Source: Burkholderia gladioli
Lineage (GTDB): Bacteria; Pseudomonadota; Gammaproteobacteria; Burkholderiales; Burkholderiaceae
Assembly (NCBI RefSeq): GCF_000959725.1
Contig: NZ_CP009322.1
Span: forward strand, 3,596,001-3,660,000
Direction: 5' to 3'
DNA: 64,000 bases
Part shown: one piece after another, positions 43,420 through 56,829 of the stretch
How the letters are laid out: every line of letters begins with the position of its first letter
Numbering within the stretch: position 1 is the stretch's first letter
The notes under the pieces: model-generated
Told to the model about the DNA's origin: nothing
Databases searched by the model: none
What the model saw: only the letters and a program-made list of their open reading frames with translations
Program-made: the position numbers and the translations under genes

Positions 43420-44514
43420 ATGTCCGCAGGTCCCACCCTGATCCAACGCCTGCGCGCCGGCGCGCTGGCCCTCGCGCTCGGCACGCTCGCCGCCGGCGCC
43501 GCGCACGCGGCCCCGGCCGCGCCGCTCTACCCCGGCGAGGACGCGCTCTACGAGCAGGCCGCCGACGAAGGCCTGGTGGTGTCGTTCGACACCGGCCCCG
43601 AGTGGGCCAACTGGAAGGCGCTGTTCGCCGAATTCCGCAAGCGCTACCCGAAGGTCGAGATCACCTACAACGACATCGGCTCGGCCGCCACGGTGGTGGC
43701 GCTCGACAAGTCGCGCCGCCGCCCGCAGGCCGATACCGCCTACTACTTCGCGGCTTCGGCGCTGGACGCCAAGGCCAAGGACGTGGTCGCGCCGTTCAAG
43801 CCGATCAACTTCGACAGGCTGCCGCCGGTGTTCCGCGATGCCGATGCGCGCTGGTTCACGGTCCACTCGCTGAACATCGCCTTCCTGGTCAACCGCAAGC
43901 TGGTGAAGGAGGTGCCCAGGCGCTGGGCGGACCTGCTCAAGCCGGAATACCGGAACGCGGTGGTCTACCTCGATCCGCGCTCGACCGGCCAGGGCCAGGT
44001 GGACGTGTTCGCGGCCGCCTACGCGATGGGCGGCAGCGTCGACGATCCGAAGCCGGGCGCCGACTTCTTCGGCAAGCTCAAGAACGCCGGCAACGTGCTG
44101 CGCGTGGAGGGCACCACGCCCTACGCGAAGTTCGTGAAGGGCGAGATCCCGATCCTGATCGGCTACGAGAACGACGGCCTGAAGGCCAAGTACAGCGACG
44201 GCATGGGCGACGCGGCCGAGGTGGTGATCCCGCAGGACGGCAGCGTCTCGGCGCCTTACGCGATGAGCCTGGTGAAGAACGCGCCGAACCCGTCGGCGGC
44301 CCGGCTGTGGCTGAACTTCGTGATGAGCGACGCGGGCCAGGCGCTGTTCGCGCAGGGTTACGTGCGGCCCGCCGTGCCCGGCGTGACGCTGGCGCCGGAG
44401 GTCGCCGCGAAGATGCCGAACGCGCCGCAGGTGCATCCGCTCGACGTGGCCAAGGCGGCCGCGAAGAAGGCCCAGGTCGACCAGCTGTGGTCGCAGGCCA
44501 CGCTCGGCCAGTGA
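43420..44514 (+). CDS. Periplasmic substrate-binding protein of the ABC importer
   Basis: 364 residues with a Sec signal (LALALGTLAAGAAHA, cut before APAAP). The core is a cluster-type binding fold (LVVSFDTGPEWANWKALFAEFRKRYPKVEITYNDIGSAATVVAL, landmark at about 45-90). It resembles the PhnS/iron-binding group but no Tyr pair diagnostic for Fe3+ binding is clear to me. I chose ATG 43420 because GGAG lies at 43409-43412 and the signal peptide follows. The two upstream ATGs in this frame are unlikely. Confidence 0.88.
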   Translation: MSAGPTLIQRLRAGALALALGTLAAGAAHAAPAAPLYPGEDALYEQAADEGLVVSFDTGPEWANWKALFAEFRKRYPKVEITYNDIGSAATVVALDKSRRRPQADTAYYFAASALDAKAKDVVAPFKPINFDRLPPVFRDADARWFTVHSLNIAFLVNRKLVKEVPRRWADLLKPEYRNAVVYLDPRSTGQGQVDVFAAAYAMGGSVDDPKPGADFFGKLKNAGNVLRVEGTTPYAKFVKGEIPILIGYENDGLKAKYSDGMGDAAEVVIPQDGSVSAPYAMSLVKNAPNPSAARLWLNFVMSDAGQALFAQGYVRPAVPGVTLAPEVAAKMPNAPQVHPLDVAKAAAKKAQVDQLWSQATLGQ

Positions 44515-44551
44515 TGCTCGCGATCCTGCGCCACGCTCCGAGCCGCCCGCG

Positions 44552-45394
44552 ATGAATCCGCGCTCGACTCCCGCCGCCCGCGACGCGGGCCTGCTGCGCC
44601 GCTTCGGCGCGCTGCCGGCCGGCCTGCTGTTCGCGATCGCCTTCGCGCTGCCGCTGGCGGCCCTGGTCGGCGCCGCCTTCGACGGCGGCGGCCATGCCTT
44701 CGCCGCCGTGTTCGGCGATCCACTGGTGGCCGACGCGATCGGCCGCTCGCTGGGCCTGGCCGCGGCCACCGGCACGCTGTCCACGGCGATCGGCACCGTG
44801 CTGGCGATCGCGCTGGCCGGGCAGGCGCCGGCCCGGCGCCGCCTGTCGCTGGCCGTGCTGGGCGTGCCGCTGGCCTTCTCGGGACTGGTGATCGCCTACG
44901 GCTTCATCCTGAGCTTCGGGCGCGCCGGCTTCGTCACCATGCTTCTGGCGAAGCTCGGCGCCGACCCGGCGCGGCTCGGCGGGCTGATCTACACCAGCGC
45001 GGGCCTGGCGATCGCCTATGCGTATTACCTGATCCCGCGCGTGGCGCTGATGCTGTACCCGGCCTTCGCCAACTTCGACCGGCGCCCGCTGGACGCCGCG
45101 CTCACGCTCGGCGCACGGCCGTGGCGGGCCTGGCTCGACGTGGCCTGGCGCGAGCTGTGGCCCTCGGTGGCGGCGGCCTGGTGCCTGGTGGCGGCGATCG
45201 CGCTGGGCACCTACGGCACGGCGGTGGCGCTGGTCGGCACGCAGATCAACATCCTGCCGCTCCTGATGTACCTGAAGCTGTCCGACGGACAGACCGATTT
45301 CTCGCAGGCAGCCGTGCTGTCGATCCTGCTGACGGCGCTCTGCACCTGCGTTCTTGCAATGGGGGAATGGATTGTCAGACCAAGGCAACACTGA
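44552..45394 (+). CDS. ABC importer permease, second subunit
   Basis: 280 residues, six membrane helices, with the cytoplasmic loop AALTLGARPWRAWLDVAWRELWPSV typical of BPD permeases. With the permease at 41408 it completes a heterodimeric channel. The 3' end overlaps the next gene by about 23 bases. Confidence 0.85.
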   Translation: MNPRSTPAARDAGLLRRFGALPAGLLFAIAFALPLAALVGAAFDGGGHAFAAVFGDPLVADAIGRSLGLAAATGTLSTAIGTVLAIALAGQAPARRRLSLAVLGVPLAFSGLVIAYGFILSFGRAGFVTMLLAKLGADPARLGGLIYTSAGLAIAYAYYLIPRVALMLYPAFANFDRRPLDAALTLGARPWRAWLDVAWRELWPSVAAAWCLVAAIALGTYGTAVALVGTQINILPLLMYLKLSDGQTDFSQAAVLSILLTALCTCVLAMGEWIVRPRQH

Positions 45395-45920
45395 AGGCGC
45401 GTCGCTGGTCGAGCGCTCGCTCGCGGATCTCGCCGCGCGCCAGCGAGGCGCGAACCGGCACCTGATGCCGGTCGGCGTGATCGGCCCGCGCGCGGCCACC
45501 GACGAGCAACTGCGCGCGGCCGAGCAGGTCGCGCATGCGCTGGCCCGGGCCGGCATGGCGATCGTCGGCGGCGGCAAGGGCGGCGTGATGGAGGCCGCCG
45601 CGCGCGGCGCGCATCGCGCCGGCGGCATCGCCATCGGCCTGCTGCCCGAGGACGACGCGGAAGGCGCGAACCCCTACCTGAGCGTGGCCCTGCCCACCGG
45701 GCTGGGCATCACCCGCAACGCGCTGATCGCGCGCGCCTCGCTGTGCCTGGTGGCGGTGGGCGGCGGCCTGGGCACGCTGTCCGAGATCGCGCTCGGGCTG
45801 CAATGGGGCAAGCCGGTGTTCGCGGTATGCGATGCGCCGCAGGTGGCGGGCATCGAGAGTTTCGATTCGGCGGACGTGCTGCTCGTTCGCGCGGCGCGCT
45901 GGCTGACCACGCTCGCCTGA
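45372..45920 (+). CDS. LOG/TIGR00725-family protein
   Basis: 182 residues. The nucleotide-binding Rossmann pattern is clear: MPVGVIGPRAATDEQLRAAEQVA, then AIVGGGKGGVMEAAARGA, GITRNALIARASLCLVAVGGGLGTLSEIALGLQWGKPV. The GGGxGTxxE motif matches LOG-like cytokinin/nucleotide phosphoribohydrolases, here of the TIGR00725 branch whose role is not settled. The start is a TTG at 45372 with GGGGGA six bases before it. It overlaps the permease gene, so it is coupled to the importer operon. Confidence 0.8.
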   Translation: MSDQGNTEGASLVERSLADLAARQRGANRHLMPVGVIGPRAATDEQLRAAEQVAHALARAGMAIVGGGKGGVMEAAARGAHRAGGIAIGLLPEDDAEGANPYLSVALPTGLGITRNALIARASLCLVAVGGGLGTLSEIALGLQWGKPVFAVCDAPQVAGIESFDSADVLLVRAARWLTTLA

Positions 45921-45977
45921 CACGGGGAAGGCGAAGCAGCGACCCTTTCGTTTTTCAAATTAATAGGATTACTGAAA

Positions 45978-47177
45978 ATGAACCAGACCATCATCGCCGC
46001 CTGCGTGCTGGGCGGAGCCTGCGCGGCAGCGCAGGCGCAGAGCAGCGTGACGCTGTACGGGATCGTCGACAACGGCATCGCCTGGCAGAACAGCGCCGCC
46101 TCGCTGGGCTCGACCGCGGGCGGCCATTCGCTGGTGAAGATGACCTCGGGCGTGTGGGCCGGCAGCCGCTTCGGCCTGAAGGGCAGCGAGGACCTGGGCG
46201 GCGGCACCAAGGCGATCTTCACGCTCGAGGCCGGCGTGAACAGCGCCAACGGCAGCTCGCAGTTCAGCGGCGGGATGTTCACGCGCCAATCCTGGGTGGG
46301 CCTCGCCAACAACCGCTTCGGCACCTTGACGGCGGGCCGCCAGTACACGGCCTACTACACGATCCTCTCGCCCTGGAGCCCGACCACCTGGCTGACCGGC
46401 TTTTTCGGCGCGCATCCGGGCGATATCGATTCGCTCGACAACATCTACCGCGCCAACAACTCGCTGGTCTACCAGTCGCCGACGCTGGGCGGTTTCAGCT
46501 TCGGCGCGTCCTATGCGTTCGGCGGCGTGCCGGGCAGCGTCGATGCCGGCTCCACCTGGAGCGCGGGCCTGCAATACAGCAACGGGCCGTTCGGGATCGG
46601 CGCGGCCGTCCAGCGCGTCAACAACTCGACGCCGGGCGGCGGCGCCTGGGGCGCGTCCTCCACCACCTCGAACGGCGGCGCGCAAACGGCGGTCTCGGCG
46701 ATCAACAACGGCTACCAGAGCGCGCAGGCGCAGCAGCGCTTCGCCGTGACGGGCGGTTATCGCTTCTCGGATGCCTGGGACGTTTCGGCATCCTATTCGA
46801 ACGTGCAGTACATTCCCGGCACGGGTTCCAGCTTCCGCAACACGGCCACCTTCAACACGGCCGGCGCGGTGCTGCATTACCACCCGGCCGCGTCCTGGGA
46901 CTTCGCCGGCGGCTACAGCTACACGCGCGCCACGCTGTCCAACGGCATCAGCCATGCCGCGCAGTACCAGCAGTTCACGCTCTCGCAGTACTACAGCCTG
47001 TCCAAGCGCACCGGGCTGTACGCGGTCGAGTCCTGGCAGCGCGCCAACGGCGACACGCTGTCGAGCAACGGCAAGGTGATCGTCGCCACGCCTTCGCTGG
47101 GCGACGGCTTCAGCGGCACGCCCTCGTCATCGCGCAGCCAGGTGGCGCTCGGGGTGGGCGTGGTGCACCGTTTCTGA
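45978..47177 (+). CDS. General porin (OmpC-like, Burkholderia type)
   Basis: 399 residues. Signal peptide MNQTIIAACVLGGACAAAQA, then QSSVTLYGIVDNGIAWQNS, the classic start of neisserial/Burkholderia trimeric porins, and LGGGTKAIFTLEAGVN and TAGRQYTAYYT motifs. It ends in a terminal Phe (GVGVVHRF) as outer-membrane barrels do. It forms a passive pore for small solutes. It stands alone with its own leader. Confidence 0.93.
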   Translation: MNQTIIAACVLGGACAAAQAQSSVTLYGIVDNGIAWQNSAASLGSTAGGHSLVKMTSGVWAGSRFGLKGSEDLGGGTKAIFTLEAGVNSANGSSQFSGGMFTRQSWVGLANNRFGTLTAGRQYTAYYTILSPWSPTTWLTGFFGAHPGDIDSLDNIYRANNSLVYQSPTLGGFSFGASYAFGGVPGSVDAGSTWSAGLQYSNGPFGIGAAVQRVNNSTPGGGAWGASSTTSNGGAQTAVSAINNGYQSAQAQQRFAVTGGYRFSDAWDVSASYSNVQYIPGTGSSFRNTATFNTAGAVLHYHPAASWDFAGGYSYTRATLSNGISHAAQYQQFTLSQYYSLSKRTGLYAVESWQRANGDTLSSNGKVIVATPSLGDGFSGTPSSSRSQVALGVGVVHRF

Positions 47178-47459
47178 GCATCGGGGCGGAGTGCGGCAGG
47201 GGCGGGGGCTGGGGGCGGGGCGCGCGTCGCGGCGTCCGCCTCGCTCCGGGCTCGCCCCGGCCGGATCGGCTTCGCCCCGGCGCAGCCGATTGCCGGGCTG
47301 CGTTCCAAAGACCGGCCGAAGCTGCTAGATTGCGGGTTCGGCGACGTTGCACGGTGCGGGCAACGTCCTTCATACGCCTGTCAAAAAGAGAACGCAGCAT
47401 GACCCACATCCCCTCTTCGCCTTCTTGCGCGGCGGCAGCCGCGGTCCATCCGTCACGAC
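47178..47459. other. Intergenic stretch between porin and peroxidase genes
   Basis: About 280 bases. A GC-rich segment with repeated CGGGGCxGGGCxGGGG-like runs at 47184-47230 follows the porin. No ribosome site leads to a long frame of its own. The promoter for the peroxidase-encapsulin pair should be here but I see no clear consensus. Confidence 0.5.
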
Positions 47460-48527
47460 ATGACTGACAGGCAGGCCGCGATGCAGACACGTCCCCCGCT
47501 TTCCCAGGCCGTCCACGCCACGGTCACGCGCAGCGCGATCTTCCTCGTGGCGACGATCAATCCCGGCGCGGCCCACGCCGATACGATCCGTTCATGGTGC
47601 GGCGACATCGCGGCGCTGGTGCGCTCGGTCGGCAAGCGCGTGCCGGCCGGCAATCTCAGCTGCGTGTGCGGCTTCGGCGCCGAGGCATGGGATGCGCTGT
47701 TCGGCGCGCCGCGCCCGGCGTCCCTGCATCCGTTCCGGGAGTTCGGCGCCGGCCAGCGCCTGGCGGTGGCCACCCCGGGCGACATCCTGCTGCACATCCG
47801 CGCCGAGGCGATGGACCTGTGCTTCGAACTGGCGACGCAGTTGCTGAACGCGCTCGGCGATGCCGTCACGGTGGTCGACGAGGTGCATGGCTTCCGCAAT
47901 TTCGACCAGCGAGCGATGATCGGCTTCGTCGACGGCACCGAGAACCCGGAAGGCCGCGAGGCGGTCGACTTCACCGTGATCGGCGACGAGGACGCGGCCT
48001 TCGCGGGCGGCAGCTACGTGATCGTGCAGAAGTACCTGCACGACATGGCCGGCTGGAATGCGCTGGCCGTCGAGACGCAGGAGCGCATCATCGGCCGCAC
48101 CAAACTGTCCGACATCGAGCTGGCGGCGGACGTGAAGCCTTCGTGCTCGCACAGCTCGCTGACCACGCTCGACGAGGACGGCCAGGAAGTGAAGATCCTG
48201 CGCGACAACATGCCGTTCGGGCGCCCGGGCGCCGGCGAGTTCGGCACCTACTTCATCGGCTACGCGCGCTCGCCGCGGCCGATCGAGCAGATGCTCGAGA
48301 ACATGTTCGTCGGCCGCCCGCCCGGCAACTACGACCGCCTGCTCGACTACAGCCGCGCGGTCACCGGCTCGCTGTTCTTCGTGCCGTCGGCCGACCTGCT
48401 CGAGGCGCTTGCCGAGCGCGCGGCACCGGCCGACGCCGCTGCCTTGCCCGAATCCTCGCCGCCCGCGCCCCGTCGCGACGGCTCGCTCAATATCGGCTCG
48501 TTGAAAGGAACCCCATCCCATGAATAA
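47460..48527 (+). CDS. Dye-decolorizing peroxidase with encapsulin cargo tail
   Basis: 355 residues, DyP family. The GxxDG motif is GFVDGTENP, the proximal haem His is in KPSCSHSSL, and a distal Arg lies in LRDNMPFGRP. The extra C terminus is a Pro/Ala-rich linker ending in DGSLNIGSLKG, the cargo-loading peptide known to bind inside family 1 encapsulin shells. The encapsulin gene overlaps the 3' end by 8 bases, so enzyme and shell are made together. Start: ATG 47460, or possibly ATG 47481, which has an AGGCAGG-like site. The physiological substrate is unknown; iron or oxidative stress handling is proposed for such pairs. Confidence 0.94.
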   Translation: MTDRQAAMQTRPPLSQAVHATVTRSAIFLVATINPGAAHADTIRSWCGDIAALVRSVGKRVPAGNLSCVCGFGAEAWDALFGAPRPASLHPFREFGAGQRLAVATPGDILLHIRAEAMDLCFELATQLLNALGDAVTVVDEVHGFRNFDQRAMIGFVDGTENPEGREAVDFTVIGDEDAAFAGGSYVIVQKYLHDMAGWNALAVETQERIIGRTKLSDIELAADVKPSCSHSSLTTLDEDGQEVKILRDNMPFGRPGAGEFGTYFIGYARSPRPIEQMLENMFVGRPPGNYDRLLDYSRAVTGSLFFVPSADLLEALAERAAPADAAALPESSPPAPRRDGSLNIGSLKGTPSHE

Positions 48528-49335
48528 CCTGCATCGTGAACTCGCCCCGATCTCGTCGTCCGCCTGGGCCCAGATCGAGGAGGAAGTGGCGCGCACCTTC
48601 AAGCGCTCGGTGGCCGGCCGCCGCGTGGTCGACGTCGAAGGCCCCGCCGGCTCCGAGCTATCGGCCGTCGGCACCGGCCACTTGCGCGAGGTCGCCGCGC
48701 CGCGTGAGCACGTGAACGCGCGGCTGCGCGAGGTGCGGACCATCGTCGAGTTGACCGTGCCTTTCGAGCTGAGCCGCGAGGCGATCGACAGCGTCGAGCG
48801 CGGTGCGCGCGACGCCGACTGGCAGCCGGCGAAGGAGGCGGCGCAGCGGCTCGCCTTCGCCGAGGACAACGCGATCTTCGACGGTTACCCGGCCGCCGGC
48901 ATCGTCGGCATCAGCGAGGGCACCTCGAACCGCAAGCTCGGCCTGCCGAGCGACGTCGCGGCCTACCCGGACGCGATCAGCGATGCGCTCGAGGCGCTGC
49001 GCCTGGCCGGCGTCGACGGCCCGTATTCGGTGGTACTCGGCTCGCACGCCTACACCGCGCTGAGCGAGGCGCGCGACCAGGGCTACCCGATCCTCGACCA
49101 TATCAAGCGCATCGTCAGCGGCGAGATCATCTGGGCACCGGCGATCGCCGGCGGCTGCGTGCTGTCCACGCGCGGCGGCGACTACGAGCTGCATCTTGGC
49201 GAGGACGTCTCGATCGGCTACACCAGCCATGACGACCAGGTCGTGCGCCTGTACCTGCGCGAGACCTTCACCTTCCTGATGCTGACCAGCGAGGCCTCGG
49301 TGGCCGTGGTGCCGCAAGGCGACACGGCGGCCTGA
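48520..49335 (+). CDS. Encapsulin nanocompartment shell protein
   Basis: 271 residues, encapsulin/linocin M18 family (HK97 fold). It starts MNNLHRELAPISSSAWAQIEEEVARTFKRSVAGRRVVDVEGP, the usual start of the family, and keeps the NRKLGLPSDVAAYPDAI and LDHIKRIVSGEIIWAPAI blocks. About 60 copies would make a shell of 20-24 nm that encloses the upstream peroxidase through its C-terminal tail. AAAGGAA precedes the ATG, inside the DyP gene. Confidence 0.95.
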   Translation: MNNLHRELAPISSSAWAQIEEEVARTFKRSVAGRRVVDVEGPAGSELSAVGTGHLREVAAPREHVNARLREVRTIVELTVPFELSREAIDSVERGARDADWQPAKEAAQRLAFAEDNAIFDGYPAAGIVGISEGTSNRKLGLPSDVAAYPDAISDALEALRLAGVDGPYSVVLGSHAYTALSEARDQGYPILDHIKRIVSGEIIWAPAIAGGCVLSTRGGDYELHLGEDVSIGYTSHDDQVVRLYLRETFTFLMLTSEASVAVVPQGDTAA

Positions 49336-49519
49336 ACGCGCTGGCCACCGCGCGCGGCGGTGTCGTCGCGCGCGGGTCGGGTTGCCCGTTGCCGCATCCA
49401 TCTCGCCGTGCCGCCCGCCGGCAGGCTTCGTCGAATTCGGCTACAGTCGTCGCGCCCGGCCGCGACTCGCACGAGCGCGGCCGGCCGACCTTTCGACACA
49501 TGAATGCAAGGAGACGGTA

Positions 49520-50467
49520 ATGCGGATTCTGGTAGTGGGCGCGGGCGCGACCGGCGGTTATTTCGGCGGGCGGCTGGCCGCGGCCGGGCGCGATGTGAGC
49601 TTCCTGGTGCGCGAGGGCCGGGCCCGCGCGCTGGCGCGCGACGGCCTGGTGATCCGCAGCCCGCATGCGGGCGACCTGACGCTGCCCGGCGTGAAGACCG
49701 TGCAGGCCGGCGACGCCGACCGCGCCGGCGGCTTCGACCTGGTGTTCCTGAGCTGCAAGTCCTACGGCCTGGACGACGCGATCGCCTCGTTCGCGCCCTT
49801 CGTCGGCCCGCGCACGCTGATCCTGCCGGTGCTCAACGGCATGCGCCACCTGGACGTGCTGAAGGCGCGCTTCGGCGACGCCAACGTGCTGGGCGGCCTG
49901 TGCATGATCGCGGCCACGCTCGACGACCAGCAGCACATCGTCCATCTCAACGATGCGCAGGCGGTCGGCTTCGGCGACCTGGCGGGCGGGCTCACGCCGC
50001 GCGTGCAGGCGATCGCCGACACCTTCTCGGGCGCCGGCTTCGACGTGCTGCCGGCCGAGAACATCGTCGCGAAGATGTGGGACAAGTGGGTGTTCCTGGC
50101 CACGCTGGCGGCGGCCACCTCGCTGTTCCGCGGCTCGGTGGGCGACATCCTCGCCGCGCCGGACGGCCATCGGCTGCTGGAGACGCTCTATGGCGAGACC
50201 AGCGCGATCGCCGCGCACCACGGCTACGCGCCCGGCGAGGCGATGAACGAACGTTCGCGCCGGATCCTGTTCACGCCCTCGGGCATGACGGCCTCGATGC
50301 TGCGCGATGTCGAGAACCGCTCGCGCGTCGAGGCCGACCACGTGATCGGCGACCTGCTGGCGCGCGCGCCAGCGGACGTCGACGGCCAGCCGTCCCTGCT
50401 GCGCATCGCCTACAACCACCTGAAGGCCTACGAGGCGCGGCTCGCGCGCGAAACCGCGAGCGCCTGA
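49520..50467 (+). CDS. 2-dehydropantoate 2-reductase-family protein
   Basis: 315 residues, PanE/ApbA family, with the NAD(P)-binding start MRILVVGAGATGGYFGGRLAAAGRDVSFLVR and the KMWDKWVFLATLAAATSLFRGSVGDI block containing the catalytic-type Lys. True PanE reduces ketopantoate in coenzyme A synthesis; many paralogues in Burkholderia act on other 2-oxo acids, so the exact substrate is uncertain. AAGGAGAC precedes the ATG. It ends 575 bases before the bkd operon. Confidence 0.85.
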   Translation: MRILVVGAGATGGYFGGRLAAAGRDVSFLVREGRARALARDGLVIRSPHAGDLTLPGVKTVQAGDADRAGGFDLVFLSCKSYGLDDAIASFAPFVGPRTLILPVLNGMRHLDVLKARFGDANVLGGLCMIAATLDDQQHIVHLNDAQAVGFGDLAGGLTPRVQAIADTFSGAGFDVLPAENIVAKMWDKWVFLATLAAATSLFRGSVGDILAAPDGHRLLETLYGETSAIAAHHGYAPGEAMNERSRRILFTPSGMTASMLRDVENRSRVEADHVIGDLLARAPADVDGQPSLLRIAYNHLKAYEARLARETASA

Positions 50468-52272
<1,805 letters not shown>

Positions 52273-52275
52273 GCG

Positions 52276-53319
52276 ATGACCACCGCACAACCCAAGGGCC
52301 AGTCGGCCGCCACCATGACCATGATCCAGGCCCTGCGCTCGGCCATGGACGTGATGCTGGAGCGCGACGGCAACGTCGTGGTGTTCGGCCAGGACGTGGG
52401 CTATTTCGGCGGCGTGTTCCGCTGCACCGAAGGCCTGCAGGCCAAGTTCGGCAGCTCGCGCGTGTTCGACGCGCCGATCTCCGAAGGCGGCATCGTCGGC
52501 GTGGCGGTCGGGATGGGCGCTTACGGGCTGCGGCCCGTGGCCGAGATCCAGTTCGCCGATTATTTCTACCCGGCTTCCGACCAGATCGTCTCGGAAGCCG
52601 CGCGGCTGCGCTACCGCTCGGCCGCCGAGTTCACCGCGCCGCTGACCATCCGCATGCCCTGCGGCGGCGGCATCTACGGCGGGCAGACCCACAGCCAGAG
52701 CCCCGAGGCGATGTTCACGCAGGTCTGCGGGCTGCGCACGGTGATGCCGTCGAACCCCTACGACGCCAAGGGCCTGCTGATCGCCTCGATCGAGAACGAC
52801 GATCCGGTGATCTTCCTGGAGCCCAAGCGGCTCTACAACGGCCCCTTCGACGGCCACCACGAGCGCCCCGTCACGCCCTGGAGCCAGCACCCTGCCAGCC
52901 TGGTGCCGGAGGGCTACTACACGGTGCCGCTCGATTCGGCCGCCGTGGTGCGGCCCGGCAGCGAGCTGACGGTGCTGACCTACGGCACCACGGTGCACGT
53001 CTCGCTGGCCGCCGCCGAGGAAACCGGCCTCGACGCCGAGGTGATCGACCTGCGCAGCCTGTGGCCGCTCGACCTCGACACCATCGTCGCCTCGGTGCGC
53101 AAGACCGGGCGCTGCGTGGTGGTGCACGAGGCGACCCGCACCTGCGGCTTCGGCGCCGAGCTGATCTCGCTGGTCCAGGAGCATTGCTTCCACTGGCTCG
53201 AAGCCCCCGTCGAACGCGTGACGGGCTGGGACACGCCGTATCCGCATGCGCAGGAGTGGGCGTATTTTCCGGGGCCGAGCCGGGTGGGCGAGGCGATGCG
53301 GCGTGTGATGGAGAGCTGA
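52276..53319 (+). CDS. bkdA2: Branched-chain 2-oxoacid dehydrogenase E1 beta
   Basis: 347 residues, transketolase-like E1 beta. Landmarks are VVFGQDVGYFGGVFRCTEGLQ, the PISEGGIVGVAVGMGAYGLRPVAEIQFADY block and CVVVHEATRTCGFGAELI near the end. It forms a heterotetramer with E1 alpha. It starts three bases after bkdA1. Confidence 0.95.
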   Translation: MTTAQPKGQSAATMTMIQALRSAMDVMLERDGNVVVFGQDVGYFGGVFRCTEGLQAKFGSSRVFDAPISEGGIVGVAVGMGAYGLRPVAEIQFADYFYPASDQIVSEAARLRYRSAAEFTAPLTIRMPCGGGIYGGQTHSQSPEAMFTQVCGLRTVMPSNPYDAKGLLIASIENDDPVIFLEPKRLYNGPFDGHHERPVTPWSQHPASLVPEGYYTVPLDSAAVVRPGSELTVLTYGTTVHVSLAAAEETGLDAEVIDLRSLWPLDLDTIVASVRKTGRCVVVHEATRTCGFGAELISLVQEHCFHWLEAPVERVTGWDTPYPHAQEWAYFPGPSRVGEAMRRVMES

Positions 53320-53320
53320 G

Positions 53321-56088
<2,768 letters not shown>

Positions 56089-56094
56089 AACGAA

Positions 56095-56128
56095 CCGGTC
56101 GTCGCGCGCGACGGCGCGTGACGACCGG
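56095..56128 (+). terminator. Hairpin after the bkd operon
   Basis: A 9-base stem CCGGTCGTC / GACGACCGG with further inner pairing (GCGCGCGACGGCGC) lies seven bases after the E3 stop. No T-run follows, so it may act with Rho or only protect the transcript end. Confidence 0.5.
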
Positions 56129-56829
56129 CCGCGGCAAGCCTTGAACAACAAGGCCGGGACGCCTGGCGGACCCGGCGATCAGGCATTCGACGACGAGAGA
56201 GTGCGAAGTCTGAACTGACGACCAAGGAACGGCGGGGCGAGCAGGCTGGCGCGGGCAACCGCGCTCACGGCCGGGCTCGCACCCGCCGTCATCGTCTCTG
56301 CAATCCGGCCCGAGTCCAGGAGACGCCTCGGGCCGCCCGAGCGAACCGGCACCGTGTGCCGCGGCCCCAGGCTGCGGCCGCGCGTGTCGCGCGCGGCGCC
56401 GTGCCGCCGCGTTCCATTGGTTCGCCGCCTGACGTTCGCCGCATGCGGGCCGCCCTGGCCATCCATGCGGCGGCGGTGCCCGGCCTCGGCCGCGGCGCCG
56501 CTGCGTCGCGTGCCGCCTTCCCGGCGGCCCACCAGTGCGTTTCGATCGGCTCGCATCCCGGCCAGGACGAGGCAGCGCCTCGCCCGCGCCGGTTTCGCGA
56601 TCCGCCTTTTCTCGTCGCCCGAGATCCCCTGCGCGCGTCGGCACGCCCGCCGCGCGGTTGATCCCACCGATGGCCGTCGGTGCGTGTGACGCGGAGCGAG
56701 GCTTGCCGACCCACCTATTCGTCCCCGTCGTTCGAGGCGTTCACGCCCGTACGCAAACCGCTCCCGCCGCGATGCCGGCGGGACGGCCCGCCATCGCCTT
56801 CCACTCCCTGCACAGGTGGTCCGGCGCTC
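56129..56829. other. 700-base region without a supported gene, upstream of the LuxR-type gene
   Basis: Several overlapping open frames exist on both strands, but none has a ribosome site, codon bias or recognised motif. The composition stays GC-rich. It probably holds the promoter of the LuxR-type regulator. I did not find a convincing lux-box palindrome. Confidence 0.5.

Noticed and set aside
56129..56829. Several overlapping open frames upstream of the LuxR-type gene
   Set aside because: None has a ribosome site or a protein-like sequence; all are Arg/Ala/Pro-rich chance frames.
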